Shown here: positions 34,479 to 43,063 of the stretch, piece after piece
How the letters are laid out: the number at the start of each line of letters is the position of its first letter
Numbering within the stretch: position 1 is the stretch's first letter
Source: DASTDH01 sp035601575
GTDB lineage: Bacteria > Verrucomicrobiota > Verrucomicrobiia > Chthoniobacterales > JAFAMB01
Length of the DNA stretch: 64,000 bases
Assembly (NCBI GenBank): GCA_035601575.1
Contig: DATNNZ010000032.1
Location: 1 to 64,000 of the forward strand
Reading direction: 5' to 3'
Made by a program: the position numbers and the translations under genes
The notes under the pieces: generated by a model
What the model was told of the DNA's origin: nothing
What the model saw: the letters and a program-made list of their open reading frames with translations, nothing else
The model's database searches: none

Positions 34479-34763
34479 ATGTCGAAGGTTGACTCCCAGA
34501 TTACTGAATTGTCATTTGAAGCGGCGATGGAAAGGCTCGAACTGATCGTCCAACAGATGGAGTCGTCCAAGTTGCCGCTCGAAGAGCTGCTGGCAAGATA
34601 TGAAGAAGGGACCAAGCTGATCGCAATCTGTAACCAACGTTTAGAAGCGGCGGAAAGCCGAGTCGAAACATTGGCTCGGGACGCAGCTAAGCCGGAGGGA
34701 GCTTCCCCAGAACAACCCAAGGATATCAAAAAATCTCCGAATGATGAAATCAGCCTCTTTTGA
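34479..34763 (+). CDS. xseB: Exodeoxyribonuclease VII small subunit XseB
   Basis: A 94-residue protein from ATG 34479 (the frame is open from 34437, but the upstream residues do not fit). The family core is clear: LSFEAAMERLELIVQQMESS followed by LPLEELLARYEEGTKLIAIC and LEAAESRVETL. It pairs with XseA in the exonuclease that degrades single-stranded DNA. The C-terminus is a low-complexity Pro/Lys tail. xseA is not nearby. The gene overlaps dxs by 23 bases, a pairing seen in many bacteria. Confidence 0.92.
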   Translation: MSKVDSQITELSFEAAMERLELIVQQMESSKLPLEELLARYEEGTKLIAICNQRLEAAESRVETLARDAAKPEGASPEQPKDIKKSPNDEISLF

Positions 34764-36669
34764 TAAAACTAGCGCACGCCTGCTCGATCGGATCGAGTCG
34801 CCGGCGGACTTGAAGCGGCTGGAGGAAAATCAGCTGCCGCAGCTTGCCCAGGAAATCCGGGACGAATTGATCTCGGTTCTATCAAGGACGGGGGGACACC
34901 TGGGTCCTAATCTTGGGGTGGTCGAGCTCACCTTGGCGTTACACCGGGTTTTTGAGACGCCAGAGGATAAACTCCTTTTTGACGTCAGCCACCAGGGCTA
35001 CGTCCATAAGCTTTTGACTGGACGACTAGATCGGTTTGGCACGATCAGACAGTATCAAGGATTGAACGGCTTTTTGTTGCGGTCAGAGAGTGAACACGAT
35101 TGTTATGGAGCCGGTCACGCTGGCACCGCATTGTCGGCCGGGTTGGGCATGGCCGTTGCGCGCGATCGGCGCGGAAGCAAAGAAAACGTCGTCGTCGTGG
35201 CTGGTGATGCGGCCTTTACTTGTGGAACCAGCTATGAGGCACTCAATAACGTCTCCCACAACACGAAGCGTTTTATTGTTGTCTTAAACGATAATGAGTG
35301 GTCGATAGCGAAGAATGTTGGAGCGATCGCCAACTATTTAAATCGGATCGTAACCAACGACGCCTACAGTCATCTGCACGAGAAAGCGGCCAAGTTCGTG
35401 GAAATGATTGGAGGCAAATTTGCCCAGCAGCTTGCCCATAAGGTGGAAGAAGGTGTGAAGCACCTCCTTCTGCCGAGCGTTATTTTTGAGGATCTTGGTT
35501 TGCACTATTACGGACCAATAGATGGGCACGATATCCCCCTCTTGATCCGTACCTTCGAGTTTCTGAAGCGCCAGCAGGAGCCGGTTTTGCTCCACATTAT
35601 TACGCAAAAAGGGAAAGGTTATGCGCCGGCGCTGGCGAAGCCGGACAAATTTCACGGGCTCGGCAAGTTCGCGCTCGAGACCGGTGAGACCGCAAAGGCG
35701 ACGACGCCGACTTACTCTGAACTTCTGGGTCAAACTTTGTCCAAGTTCGCCGACAACAACAAGAAGATCATGGCGATTACCGCAGCGATGCCATCGGGTA
35801 CTGGCCTGTTTCACTTTGCCGCCAATCACCCGGATCAATACTTTGATGTCGGTATCGCGGAGGAACATGCATCTCTTTTTGCCTGCGGCCTCGCCACGCA
35901 AGGTTTCAAGCCGTTCCTCACCATCTACTCAACCTTCATGCAGCGCGCTTACGACATGGTGATTCATGATATAGCGCTGCAGAATCTCAATGTGGCGCTG
36001 TGCATGGATCGCGCCGGGTTGTCTGGCGACGATGGGCCAACCCATCACGGTTTATTCGATATCGGCTACCTGCGTCCGGTTCCCGGAATCGTGCATATGC
36101 AGCCCAAGGACGAGGAAGAGTTTGTGGATATGCTTTGGACCATGGCAAACTACAACCAGGGTCCGATTGCGATACGTTATCCGAGGGGCGCTGGCACGGG
36201 AGCACGGCCAAAGGTGCAACCTAAGTTGCTGGAGATTGGTAAGGCCGAAGTCGTAAGTCACGGACAGGATGTCGCGCTTTTTGGTCTCGGAAACATGTTC
36301 GCACTAGCCGAAGAGACCGCGAAACGGCTGGAAGAGCAGGGCTTCTCGGTAGCTCTGATCAATCCACGATGGATCAAACCTCTCGATGTCGGCACGCTCG
36401 AATTTTTTGCGCGGCGAGTAGAGGTCATTTGTACCTTCGAGGATCACGTACTGCACAACGGGTTCGGTTGCGCAGTCGTGGAGCAGCTGGCCGACAGCCA
36501 AATCGCGACGCCGGTGGTCCGAATTGGGTGGCCCGACCAATTCGTGGAACACGGCTCGATACCGGTTCTGCGAGAGAAGCACGGCGTTACCGCTGATGCC
36601 GCGTTGGAGAAGATTCGGCCGTTTCTAAAAAAGGCTCTGGGTAAGAAGCAGCCTCGCACCGCGGCCTAA
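34741..36669 (+). CDS. dxs: 1-deoxy-D-xylulose-5-phosphate synthase Dxs
   Basis: A 642-residue thiamine-diphosphate enzyme that condenses pyruvate and glyceraldehyde 3-phosphate, first step of the MEP isoprenoid pathway. Visible are DVSHQGYVHKLLTGR (residues 79-93; catalytic His), GDAAFTCGTSYEALNN near 158 followed by LNDNEWSIAKNVGAIANYL, GLHYYGPIDGHD near 257, and DVGIAEEHASLFACGLA near 369. In the ThDP motif the usual GDG is GDA here, and the NEWSI replaces NEMSI. The C-terminal transketolase domain is complete. It overlaps xseB and probably shares its promoter. Confidence 0.95.
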   Translation: MMKSASFDKTSARLLDRIESPADLKRLEENQLPQLAQEIRDELISVLSRTGGHLGPNLGVVELTLALHRVFETPEDKLLFDVSHQGYVHKLLTGRLDRFGTIRQYQGLNGFLLRSESEHDCYGAGHAGTALSAGLGMAVARDRRGSKENVVVVAGDAAFTCGTSYEALNNVSHNTKRFIVVLNDNEWSIAKNVGAIANYLNRIVTNDAYSHLHEKAAKFVEMIGGKFAQQLAHKVEEGVKHLLLPSVIFEDLGLHYYGPIDGHDIPLLIRTFEFLKRQQEPVLLHIITQKGKGYAPALAKPDKFHGLGKFALETGETAKATTPTYSELLGQTLSKFADNNKKIMAITAAMPSGTGLFHFAANHPDQYFDVGIAEEHASLFACGLATQGFKPFLTIYSTFMQRAYDMVIHDIALQNLNVALCMDRAGLSGDDGPTHHGLFDIGYLRPVPGIVHMQPKDEEEFVDMLWTMANYNQGPIAIRYPRGAGTGARPKVQPKLLEIGKAEVVSHGQDVALFGLGNMFALAEETAKRLEEQGFSVALINPRWIKPLDVGTLEFFARRVEVICTFEDHVLHNGFGCAVVEQLADSQIATPVVRIGWPDQFVEHGSIPVLREKHGVTADAALEKIRPFLKKALGKKQPRTAA

Positions 36670-36765
36670 CGGTAGGGATGCGCTCCCGACGCTTCGGGTT
36701 GAAAACCCGCGAGGAATCGACGACAGCATTCTGTCCCGATATCTTCCGATGCGCAGTTGTCTGCT

Positions 36766-37767
36766 ATGGTTCCTACGATTGTCGCCCGCCAATTGACCAA
36801 GGTTTTTCGAACCTATAACAAAAAAGCAGGGCTTTTTGGCGCCATAAAGGGCCTCGTCAGCCGGCAATACCGGTCTACTTACGCCGCTAATCAGGTTTCA
36901 TTTTCAATTTCCGAGGGAGAGCTCGTCGGATTTCTTGGGCCGAACGGGGCGGGAAAAACGACAGTCCTGAAGATGCTTTCCGGCCTGCTGGTTCCGACAT
37001 CAGGATCGGCTTCCGTGTTAGGATTTACACCCTGGGAACGAAAAACGGAATTCAAACGCCAGTTCAGCCTGGTGTTGGGGCAAAAGAACTCTCTCTGGTG
37101 GGATCTGCCAGCCAGTGAATCGCTCGAACTGAATCGGGTAATCTATCAGATCTCTCCAACCCTCTTCCGACAAATCGTGGACGAACTGGTAGACCTCCTG
37201 AACGTCCGCGATAAGCTCAACGTGATGGTGCGAGAATTAAGTCTCGGCGAGCGGATGAAACTGGAACTGATTGCCGCGTTAATCCATCGCCCAAAAGTCC
37301 TGTTCTTGGACGAACCAACGATTGGGCTTGATGTGATCAGCCAAAAAAACGTGCGAGACTTTCTGCTCCACTACAATGAACAGGAACGAGTCTCCACTAT
37401 TCTGACCAGCCACTACATGCAGGACATCGAGAAGCTGTGTCGCCGGGTAATTATCATCGACCACGGCCAGGTGTTCTTTGATGGCGAATTTGCCGAAATC
37501 ACTGAACGACTTGCACGGCATAAGTTTCTTCGATTTATCTTCAATGCCCCGATCAATCACGCTCCCCATCTCGGTGAGGTAATTGAGCAAACGCCTACCT
37601 CATTAACCTTAAAAGTCGATCGCGCCAAGGTAGCCGAGGTTTGCCGTGAACTCTTATCAACAGGCAATGTCCAGGATTTCAGCGCTGAGGATGAGCCGCT
37701 GGAAGACATCATTCGACAGTTATTCGAAAGTCACGAGGTAAGCGAGACGGCAGGCAAAGTCGCTTGA
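36766..37767 (+). CDS. ABC-2 type transporter ATP-binding protein
   Basis: A 333-residue ATPase starting at the ATG 36766 (a TTG start nine bases upstream is possible). Walker A is GFLGPNGAGKTTVLKMLSGL near residue 63, the Q-loop is in LVLGQKNSLWWDLPA, the signature is RELSLGERMKLELIAAL near 162, and Walker B VLFLDEPTIGLDV near 186. The extended C-terminal domain (after 230) fits the DrrA/NatA and YhaQ-type exporter subunits. The matching permease is not beside it: the next gene is convergent. The partner may be encoded elsewhere. Confidence 0.9.
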   Translation: MVPTIVARQLTKVFRTYNKKAGLFGAIKGLVSRQYRSTYAANQVSFSISEGELVGFLGPNGAGKTTVLKMLSGLLVPTSGSASVLGFTPWERKTEFKRQFSLVLGQKNSLWWDLPASESLELNRVIYQISPTLFRQIVDELVDLLNVRDKLNVMVRELSLGERMKLELIAALIHRPKVLFLDEPTIGLDVISQKNVRDFLLHYNEQERVSTILTSHYMQDIEKLCRRVIIIDHGQVFFDGEFAEITERLARHKFLRFIFNAPINHAPHLGEVIEQTPTSLTLKVDRAKVAEVCRELLSTGNVQDFSAEDEPLEDIIRQLFESHEVSETAGKVA

Positions 37768-37775
37768 AGATATCG

Positions 37776-37823
37776 GAATGCGCTTACGCATTCGCATGTC
37801 ATGCTCCCGGAATCCGCATTCCG
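37776..37823. terminator. Two tandem hairpins between convergent genes
   Basis: GAATGCG/CGCATTC pair at 37776-37793 (4-base loop), and CGGAAT/ATTCCG pair at 37808-37823 (4-base loop), the latter followed by AAATTTT. They fill most of the gap between the ABC ATPase and the GNAT gene and probably end transcription from both sides. Confidence 0.55.
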
Positions 37824-37834
37824 AAATTTTCTAA

Positions 37835-38329
37835 CTACGCCGATCCGGTCTTAAGATGAGCAGCCGCCGCAGGACCGAGCCAGAGCCGCATTGGCACCAT
37901 CGAAGATCGCTGGAAACCATGTTTTTCGAAAAATGTGAGAGAAGGTTCGCTAATGCGATCGGTGAGCAAAGTAATGCGTAGAAAATTCTTCTGCTTCGCG
38001 TAATCGATAGCATACTTCAGTAGTTCGCTGCCGAGGCCTTGATCGCGAAAATTCCGGTCAATGATAAGATCCTCCAGGAGAATTACGAATCCCCCTTCGG
38101 CCGTGCTGATCGTGAACAGCAGGTTAAGCATTCCGATGATCTTATTGGCGCTTCGCAACACAAAAATTCGGCCTCGGTTTGGCTGTTCGAGCAACAATCG
38201 CAGCCCCCGCATTTGGTTGTTGTAGTCCGGACGGAAGTCCGACTCCTGAGCAAACAGATCCATGAGCATTTCTGTGAGCGAAGGCAGATCTTCAATCGTG
38301 GCGGGTTCTATGCGAGTCAATCCCAGCAT
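37835..38329 (-). CDS. GNAT-family N-acetyltransferase
   Basis: About 164 residues from the ATG at 38329; an earlier ATG at 38356 adds nine residues and is possible. The GNAT fold shows TRIEPATIEDLPSLTEML at the start, FVILLEDLIIDRNFRDQGLG near 82-101 (motif A, acetyl-CoA-binding R-x-x-G-x-G), LLKYAIDYAKQKNFLRITL and the closing FFEKHGFQRSS. Substrate is not predictable. It is divergent from plsY. Confidence 0.88.
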   Translation of the reverse strand: MLGLTRIEPATIEDLPSLTEMLMDLFAQESDFRPDYNNQMRGLRLLLEQPNRGRIFVLRSANKIIGMLNLLFTISTAEGGFVILLEDLIIDRNFRDQGLGSELLKYAIDYAKQKNFLRITLLTDRISEPSLTFFEKHGFQRSSMVPMRLWLGPAAAAHLKTGSA

Positions 38330-38478
38330 GCCGCGATTAACATGCCAAAGCCGCACGGTTTCTAAAAGCGGAAATAATGCCGGTCATCAAAATGGTTTGC
38401 TCCGATTTAAACAGCAGTTGTGCTGTCTCCCGCTTTGGACGAAAATCTGCGACCAAATTTGACCGGAAGCTTGCCCCA

Positions 38479-39111
38479 ATGATCTGGATCCTCATTGTAA
38501 TCGTCAGTTATCTGTTAGGTTCGATCCCGAGCGGCTATCTGGTTGCCAAAGCGCACGGAATAGACATTCGACAACACGGCAGTAAGAACATCGGAGCGAC
38601 CAACGTACTGCGAGTAATGGGGAAGAAGTGGGGCTACCTCGTCTTTTTCTGCGACGCACTTAAGGGGTTCGTTTCGGTAAAGGTAGGCTTTTCTCTCGCC
38701 GGATCCTTTGGCGCGACCGTTACGCTTGCTGGTCTGGTCGCGGCGCTCTGTTGCATTCTAGGCCACAACTACCCGGTCTGGTTGAGCTTCAAGGGTGGCA
38801 AAGGCGTCGCAACCTCCACCGGGGTTGTAATTGCCTTGTTCCCGGTGGTCATTGTTCTGCTGGCGGGAATCGTCTGGCTGCTTGTGTTCCTGCTCGGCCG
38901 CTACGTTTCACTTGCTTCGATTTCCGCGGCGGTCGCCCTACCGATCGCGGTCGCATTGTTCGGTCCGTATGCCCGGATTAACGATTATTGGCTCGTACTC
39001 TGTTTCTCGGTACTCGCTGCCGGCTTGGCCGTATGGAGACACCGCGCTAATATCACTCGGCTGTTGAACGGGACCGAATCGCGGTTCGGCAATAAAAAGT
39101 CGGAGTCGTGA
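38479..39111 (+). CDS. plsY: Acyl-phosphate:glycerol-3-phosphate acyltransferase PlsY
   Basis: A 210-residue membrane enzyme (ATG at 38479; the longer frame to 38377 lacks homology). It moves acyl groups from acyl phosphate to glycerol 3-phosphate, the first step of phospholipid synthesis. Three family motifs are present: LLGSIPSGYLVAKAHGIDIR followed by HGSKNIGATNVLRVMG, CCILGHNYPVWLSFKGGKGVATSTG, and KFRHRANITRLLNG in the form WRHRANITRLLNGTE. Five to seven helices fit the family. plsX is not here. Confidence 0.95.
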   Translation: MIWILIVIVSYLLGSIPSGYLVAKAHGIDIRQHGSKNIGATNVLRVMGKKWGYLVFFCDALKGFVSVKVGFSLAGSFGATVTLAGLVAALCCILGHNYPVWLSFKGGKGVATSTGVVIALFPVVIVLLAGIVWLLVFLLGRYVSLASISAAVALPIAVALFGPYARINDYWLVLCFSVLAAGLAVWRHRANITRLLNGTESRFGNKKSES

Positions 39112-39209
39112 GTCCATGAAGACATGTCTCGCGTTAGACTTTCCAGAAATGGCGGAAAAACTGCGCGGTTGCCGGCTGAAGCAGGCCATTAAGGTGACCA
39201 ACGGTTGAA

Positions 39210-39449
39210 TCACTTAGCAAAGAGAAGAAACTCCTGAACCTTCCCGTCGGGCGTTCTATAAAAATCTCCTAGGAAACCAGCCTTCTCAAATTCGAGCTCC
39301 AACTCGCGATACGCCATACCGCCTCGCTCGACGGTCGAGAGTAATTTAACCGACTTTGGTTCTCCCAATTCTCTAAAGGAGGCCGATGCTAGCTCGAGCC
39401 TTTCCGGTGCCGCTAGGAGCCGACTGCCATCCGTAGAGAGGGCGATCAC
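39210..39449 (-). CDS. Small hypothetical protein
   Basis: A 79-residue frame starting with GTG, overlapping the nucleosidase gene stop by one base (TAGTG). The C-terminal part YRELELEFEKAGFLGDFYRT followed by PDGKVQEFLLF resembles a short beta-sheet domain found at the ends of some peptidases and hydrolases. It could be a stand-alone domain protein or a fragment. No signal peptide. The tight coupling supports translation, but no function can be given. Confidence 0.5.
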   Translation of the reverse strand: MIALSTDGSRLLAAPERLELASASFRELGEPKSVKLLSTVERGGMAYRELELEFEKAGFLGDFYRTPDGKVQEFLLFAK

Positions 39450-40102
39450 TAAGGCGGACCGGCTAGCGGCTTACGCTGGCTCGCTGCTGCGCCGCGAATC
39501 AGCTCAGTCAACCGGTCAGCCAAAAGTCGGGTCAAGCGAAGCATTCGCAAGGCGAATCGGCCTGCTTCGATCGCTTCTCTTGCACTCCTGAGTTTTCCAC
39601 CAACGAAGATGGTAGGAATACTCTCGTCTCGGCCATCAGAAATCATACGGGCCGTAATAAGCGGAACTTGATAACGCTCGCACACCGAAGCGATCGCTTT
39701 CGATTCCATATCAACCGCCACGCTGAACTCTCCCAGTCTCTGCTTATCTGCCGATCCGCTAATCTGCTCGACCGAGTAAAAGGGACCGATCGCATCGACC
39801 AAGCTACCAACCGGCAATTCGATGTGAGCGGTTGTGAAGTTAGAAGCAATCAGAAAGTCTCCCGGTTCCAAGAGGGCACGGGTTGCTCCGGCGAATCCTG
39901 AGTTTATTACCAAGGTTGGCTCAAGTCGCTCAACCGCCTTTTCAAAATCAGCAATGGCCCTCGCTCGAATGCCAACGAAACAGATTCCGACTCTGGTACC
40001 GCACAACATTCCGTCGAAAAACGTCTCTTGCTTCCTCCTCCGCCCCAGACGCTTTTGGAAAACGCGGGCCTCCGCCGAAAGTGCAAAAACGACCAGCAAC
40101 AT
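39449..40102 (-). CDS. Phosphorylase-superfamily nucleosidase (MTA/SAH nucleosidase-like)
   Basis: A 217-residue protein of the PNP/UDP family. Motifs: VVFALSAEARVFQKRL at the start, VINSGFAGATRALLEPGDFL near 65-85 (glycine-rich phosphate/base loop), and FSVAVDMESKAIASVCERYQ near 125, where the VDMES binds ribose. DGRDESIP carries the purine-binding Asp. It may split methylthioadenosine, adenosylhomocysteine or a hopanoid-type adenosyl substrate (HpnG-like). It is shorter than MtnN, and I leave the substrate open. Confidence 0.75.
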   Translation of the reverse strand: MLLVVFALSAEARVFQKRLGRRRKQETFFDGMLCGTRVGICFVGIRARAIADFEKAVERLEPTLVINSGFAGATRALLEPGDFLIASNFTTAHIELPVGSLVDAIGPFYSVEQISGSADKQRLGEFSVAVDMESKAIASVCERYQVPLITARMISDGRDESIPTIFVGGKLRSAREAIEAGRFALRMLRLTRLLADRLTELIRGAAASQRKPLAGPP

Positions 40103-40106
40103 ATAT

Positions 40107-40580
40107 TTATTTGGTGGCGGTGTGCAATTTCACTTCGATAATCTGATTTTTGTCGCCGGAGTTTGGCCGAGCTTCCGGCACAATCTTGGTCCGATCTTGC
40201 ACTGCTTCGATAAATTGCCGGGCGCTAGACTGAGGAATTTCGACGAGCAAATCTTGACCGGATTCCGTGGGAAGACGATTGAGGGTGGCATTACCCCCCA
40301 GCTTGGTGGCTAAATTCTTAATCCGCTCGATTTCAGAATCGAGATCTTGCGGTCTAACGGTCAGTTCGACAAGGTTCAGACTCAGCCGAGGTGTGCTTAA
40401 TTCGCTCTCAACCGACCGCTGTACGCTTTCATTGAGCAGTGTCAAGTCTGGCGCCGCCATTGGACGATCTCGGTGTAGCCAAAGATAAATCGCCACTCCC
40501 GCCGCGCTCAATACAAGTAAGACGATGAAGGAAAGAATAATCCTGGGCATTCGGATATGGGTTCTTGCTTCGTGAACCAA
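40107..40580 (-). CDS. Hypothetical membrane-anchored protein
   Basis: A 157-residue bitopic protein. A basic start (or an ATG at 40550) leads to one helix (ILSFIVLLVLSAAGVAIYLWL), then about 110 periplasmic residues with amphipathic segments (LDSEIERIKNLATKLGGNAT) and strands. The second half (LLVEIPQSSARQFIEAVQDR) recalls ferredoxin-like DUF4349 or PilO-type domains. It lies four bases before the nucleosidase gene. Function unknown. Confidence 0.6.
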   Translation of the reverse strand: MVHEARTHIRMPRIILSFIVLLVLSAAGVAIYLWLHRDRPMAAPDLTLLNESVQRSVESELSTPRLSLNLVELTVRPQDLDSEIERIKNLATKLGGNATLNRLPTESGQDLLVEIPQSSARQFIEAVQDRTKIVPEARPNSGDKNQIIEVKLHTATK

Positions 40581-40607
40581 AACGGGTTGAGTGCAAAAGT
40601 TTAAACT

Positions 40608-41606
40608 GTGATTGATTTAGGAAAAGGTAAAATCCTTGTAACGGGGGGCGCAGGATTCATTGGTAGCGCCCTCGTCTGGGCCCTCAACCGCCGGTCGCTC
40701 GATAACATTTTGGTGTGCGATGAACTCGGTATCGACGAAAAGTGGCGGAATTTAGTCCCGCTGCGGTTCGACGACTATCTCGCGGCCTCGGATCTTCGGG
40801 ATTTAGTTGTGGGCGAAAGCCCTTTGCTTAACGAAGTCCGCCTCGTCTTCCACCTAGGTGCGTGCTCCTCCACTACAGAACAGGATCTCGGCTATTTGAT
40901 GGGGAACAATTATCGATTTACTCGAGATCTTGCCGAATGGGCTGTGAAACGGCGTTTGCGCTTCGTCTACGCCTCCTCGGCGGCTACCTACGGTGATGGC
41001 TCCGCCGGCATGGACGACGACGATGAAAAACTCCATCGCCTTCGTCCATTGAACGGTTACGCATTTTCCAAACACCGGTTTGATGTGTACGCCAAACAAC
41101 GTGGAATCCTCGATTCGTTGGTCGGTTTGAAATACTTCAATGTGTTTGGCCCGAATGAAGGTCACAAGAAAGAGATGCGCAGCCTTGTGCGCAAGGCTTT
41201 CGAGCAGGTGCAACAAACCGGCAAAATCCAGCTCTTTAAGAGCTACCGGCCCGAATACGCGCACGGCGAGCAACGCAGAGACTTTCTTTATGTAAAGGAC
41301 GCCGTGGAAATGACCCTATCTCTGGCGGTCAACCCTTCGGCTCGAGGATTGTTTAACTTGGGTTCCGGGCAAGCACGGACGTGGAACGAGTTAGCCTCTG
41401 CTGTGTTTTCGGCTCTGAAAACGCCGCCCCGCGTCGAGTTCATCGAAATGCCAGAAACATTGCGCGGTAAGTATCAGTATTTCACCGAGGCAAACATTGA
41501 GAAGCTTCTTGCTACGGGATATAAGGGTCCGAAATTCAGCCTCGAAGAGGGGGTGGCCGATTACGTGCAAAACTATCTTCTGGCGGAACGGCCGTTAGAG
41601 CCGTGA
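40608..41606 (+). CDS. hldD: ADP-L-glycero-D-manno-heptose-6-epimerase
   Basis: A 332-residue short-chain dehydrogenase-type epimerase starting at a GTG. It turns ADP-D-glycero-heptose into the L form for LPS inner core. The NAD site is ILVTGGAGFIGSALVWALNR; LVFHLGACSSTTEQDLGYLM is specific for HldD, and the catalytic YAFSKHRFD (YxxxK) is near residue 145. FNVFGPNEGHKKEMRSLVRK and RRDFLYVKDA complete the signature. Presence of this gene supports a heptose-containing LPS. Confidence 0.94.
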   Translation: MIDLGKGKILVTGGAGFIGSALVWALNRRSLDNILVCDELGIDEKWRNLVPLRFDDYLAASDLRDLVVGESPLLNEVRLVFHLGACSSTTEQDLGYLMGNNYRFTRDLAEWAVKRRLRFVYASSAATYGDGSAGMDDDDEKLHRLRPLNGYAFSKHRFDVYAKQRGILDSLVGLKYFNVFGPNEGHKKEMRSLVRKAFEQVQQTGKIQLFKSYRPEYAHGEQRRDFLYVKDAVEMTLSLAVNPSARGLFNLGSGQARTWNELASAVFSALKTPPRVEFIEMPETLRGKYQYFTEANIEKLLATGYKGPKFSLEEGVADYVQNYLLAERPLEP

Positions 41607-41679
41607 GAGGGGCAACCGACTTACCTTGCCGGTGCGGAGCGCTTTCGAGCTAGGCGGTATCCGCATTCCTGGCTGAAAG

Positions 41680-41901
41680 CTATTGAAGATCTTCCGTCAG
41701 AACACTGGTCTTCTCTCGCGCACCGAGGATCTTTGCCTGTCGTATCACTTCTGCAGGGTCTTCCTCGAATCGATAACCGTGGCAGTTCGGACAAGTGGAG
41801 ACGCGGCGTGTGACGATTGAATCGCAACCTTCACACACTTTATAGAGCTCAGGCTCCTGAGCAATCTTTGCTGCTTTGGCGGCTCGCTCGGCCAGGGACA
41901 T
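41680..41901 (-). CDS. Small zinc-ribbon protein
   Basis: A 73-residue protein with two CxxC knuckles: YKVCEGCDSIVTRRVSTCPN followed by CHGYRFEEDP. The spacing fits a rubredoxin-like zinc ribbon. Amphipathic helices flank it. Such tiny ribbons often act in nucleic-acid or protein binding; no partner is indicated. Convergent with hldD, alone in its transcription unit. Confidence 0.75.
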   Translation of the reverse strand: MSLAERAAKAAKIAQEPELYKVCEGCDSIVTRRVSTCPNCHGYRFEEDPAEVIRQAKILGAREKTSVLTEDLQ

Positions 41902-42115
41902 AGTAATGTAACTTGCCTGATTTATTGAGGTTTGGCAACTGGGTCGACAGGCATCGCTTAATAGCGGACGCGGGCATGAAACTGACTCACTACCGGGATC
42001 GGTAGAGCAAAAGGCCGACTAAGCAATACCTACGCCGCCCGAGCTGTAGTAGGTTACTCAACGCACAGGTTCGGCCGTGCCAAAGCGGGTGGAGGCAAAC
42101 CAAGCGACGTGGCCG
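41902..42115. other. Intergenic stretch without recognised feature
   Basis: A 214-base gap between two minus-strand genes. It contains short GC-rich inverted segments but no gene, tRNA or known RNA that I can identify. I compared it by eye with RNase P, SRP and tmRNA conserved segments and saw no convincing match. Confidence 0.4.
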
Positions 42116-43063
42116 CTAGCTCTTTGGCAGAAACTCAGACTCGAGAGCCAGGGACGCTGCGCCAATGATTCCGGCATCGTTGCCTAGAGTAGCGGGAACG
42201 ACCTCCAATTTTTCCCAAAAAGTCTTTTCGCAACGACCCTTGATTGTTTCGCGGATATATTTAAAAAGGCGTTCTCCCGCTTGAGCAACGCCTCCCCCAA
42301 TGACAATCCGATCAGGATTCACGAGCCAAATCACGTTGGTTAATCCGACCCCGATCTTAAGTCCGATATCCTGCCAAACCGCTTCGGCCAAATTATCGCC
42401 GCGATCGGCGGCAGCGGACAAGTTTTTCGGATCAGATTGTTCGTCGCTAATCTCTTTTCCGCCGGCAGAATGGATTTCCCTGGCGCGGTCGGCGATCTTG
42501 TAATGGCCGACATACGCTTCCAAAGCACCTTTATTACCGTAAACATAATCTACTCCTCGGTAATCGATTGACATCTGACCGATCTCGCCGGCCACGAATG
42601 TCGCGCCTCGATACAGTTTTCCATTCAGAATCAGCGCGCCTCCCACCGCGGTACCCAGAGTGACGCAAACAACATTAGGAACCTGCGCACCGGCGCCATG
42701 CCTCCACTCCGCGTACGCCATTGCCTTGGCATCGTTTTCGAGATTTGCCGTTAATCCGGTTTTTTCGTGAACAATTGAACGCAAAGGGATCTCTTTCCAA
42801 CCTTTGACGTTGGTCAGATTAATGACGACGCCGGTAATTGGATTGATGATGCCCGGTACGCCGAAGCCCACTGCTTTCGTTTCTGGATGGTTCCTTTTCA
42901 GGGCTTGAATCTCATCGATCATTTCCTGGATCAAACCATCGGTATTGCCATCTTGCCGGGTCTCGATGATCTTACCTCTTTCCAGAATCGAGCCATCTTG
43001 AACCACTCCGGTCTTGATGGTCGTCGCGCCAAAATCAAATCCGATAGCCGTGACGGAACTCAT
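42116..43063 (-). CDS. ROK-family sugar kinase
   Basis: A 315-residue ROK kinase, probably a cytoplasmic glucokinase or N-acetyl sugar kinase. The phosphate loop is GFDFGATTIKTGVV at residues 8-21, with NLTNVKGWKEIPL near 80, LENDAKAMAYAEWRHGAGAQ with the catalytic Asp near 110, TLGTAVGGALILNGKLYRGA near 135 and AGEIGQMSIDYRG near 158. The zinc-binding CxCGxxGCxE is replaced by YVYGNKGALEAYVG, so the structural zinc should be missing. Its start overlaps the coaX stop by four bases. Confidence 0.88.
   Translation of the reverse strand: MSSVTAIGFDFGATTIKTGVVQDGSILERGKIIETRQDGNTDGLIQEMIDEIQALKRNHPETKAVGFGVPGIINPITGVVINLTNVKGWKEIPLRSIVHEKTGLTANLENDAKAMAYAEWRHGAGAQVPNVVCVTLGTAVGGALILNGKLYRGATFVAGEIGQMSIDYRGVDYVYGNKGALEAYVGHYKIADRAREIHSAGGKEISDEQSDPKNLSAAADRGDNLAEAVWQDIGLKIGVGLTNVIWLVNPDRIVIGGGVAQAGERLFKYIRETIKGRCEKTFWEKLEVVPATLGNDAGIIGAASLALESEFLPKS

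Noticed and set aside
35338..35901. A 187-codon minus-strand frame inside dxs
   Set aside because: The dxs frame is complete and has all motifs; the antisense frame has none.
41902..42115. Possible structured RNA such as RNase P
   Set aside because: No conserved P4 or other diagnostic segments could be matched by eye.
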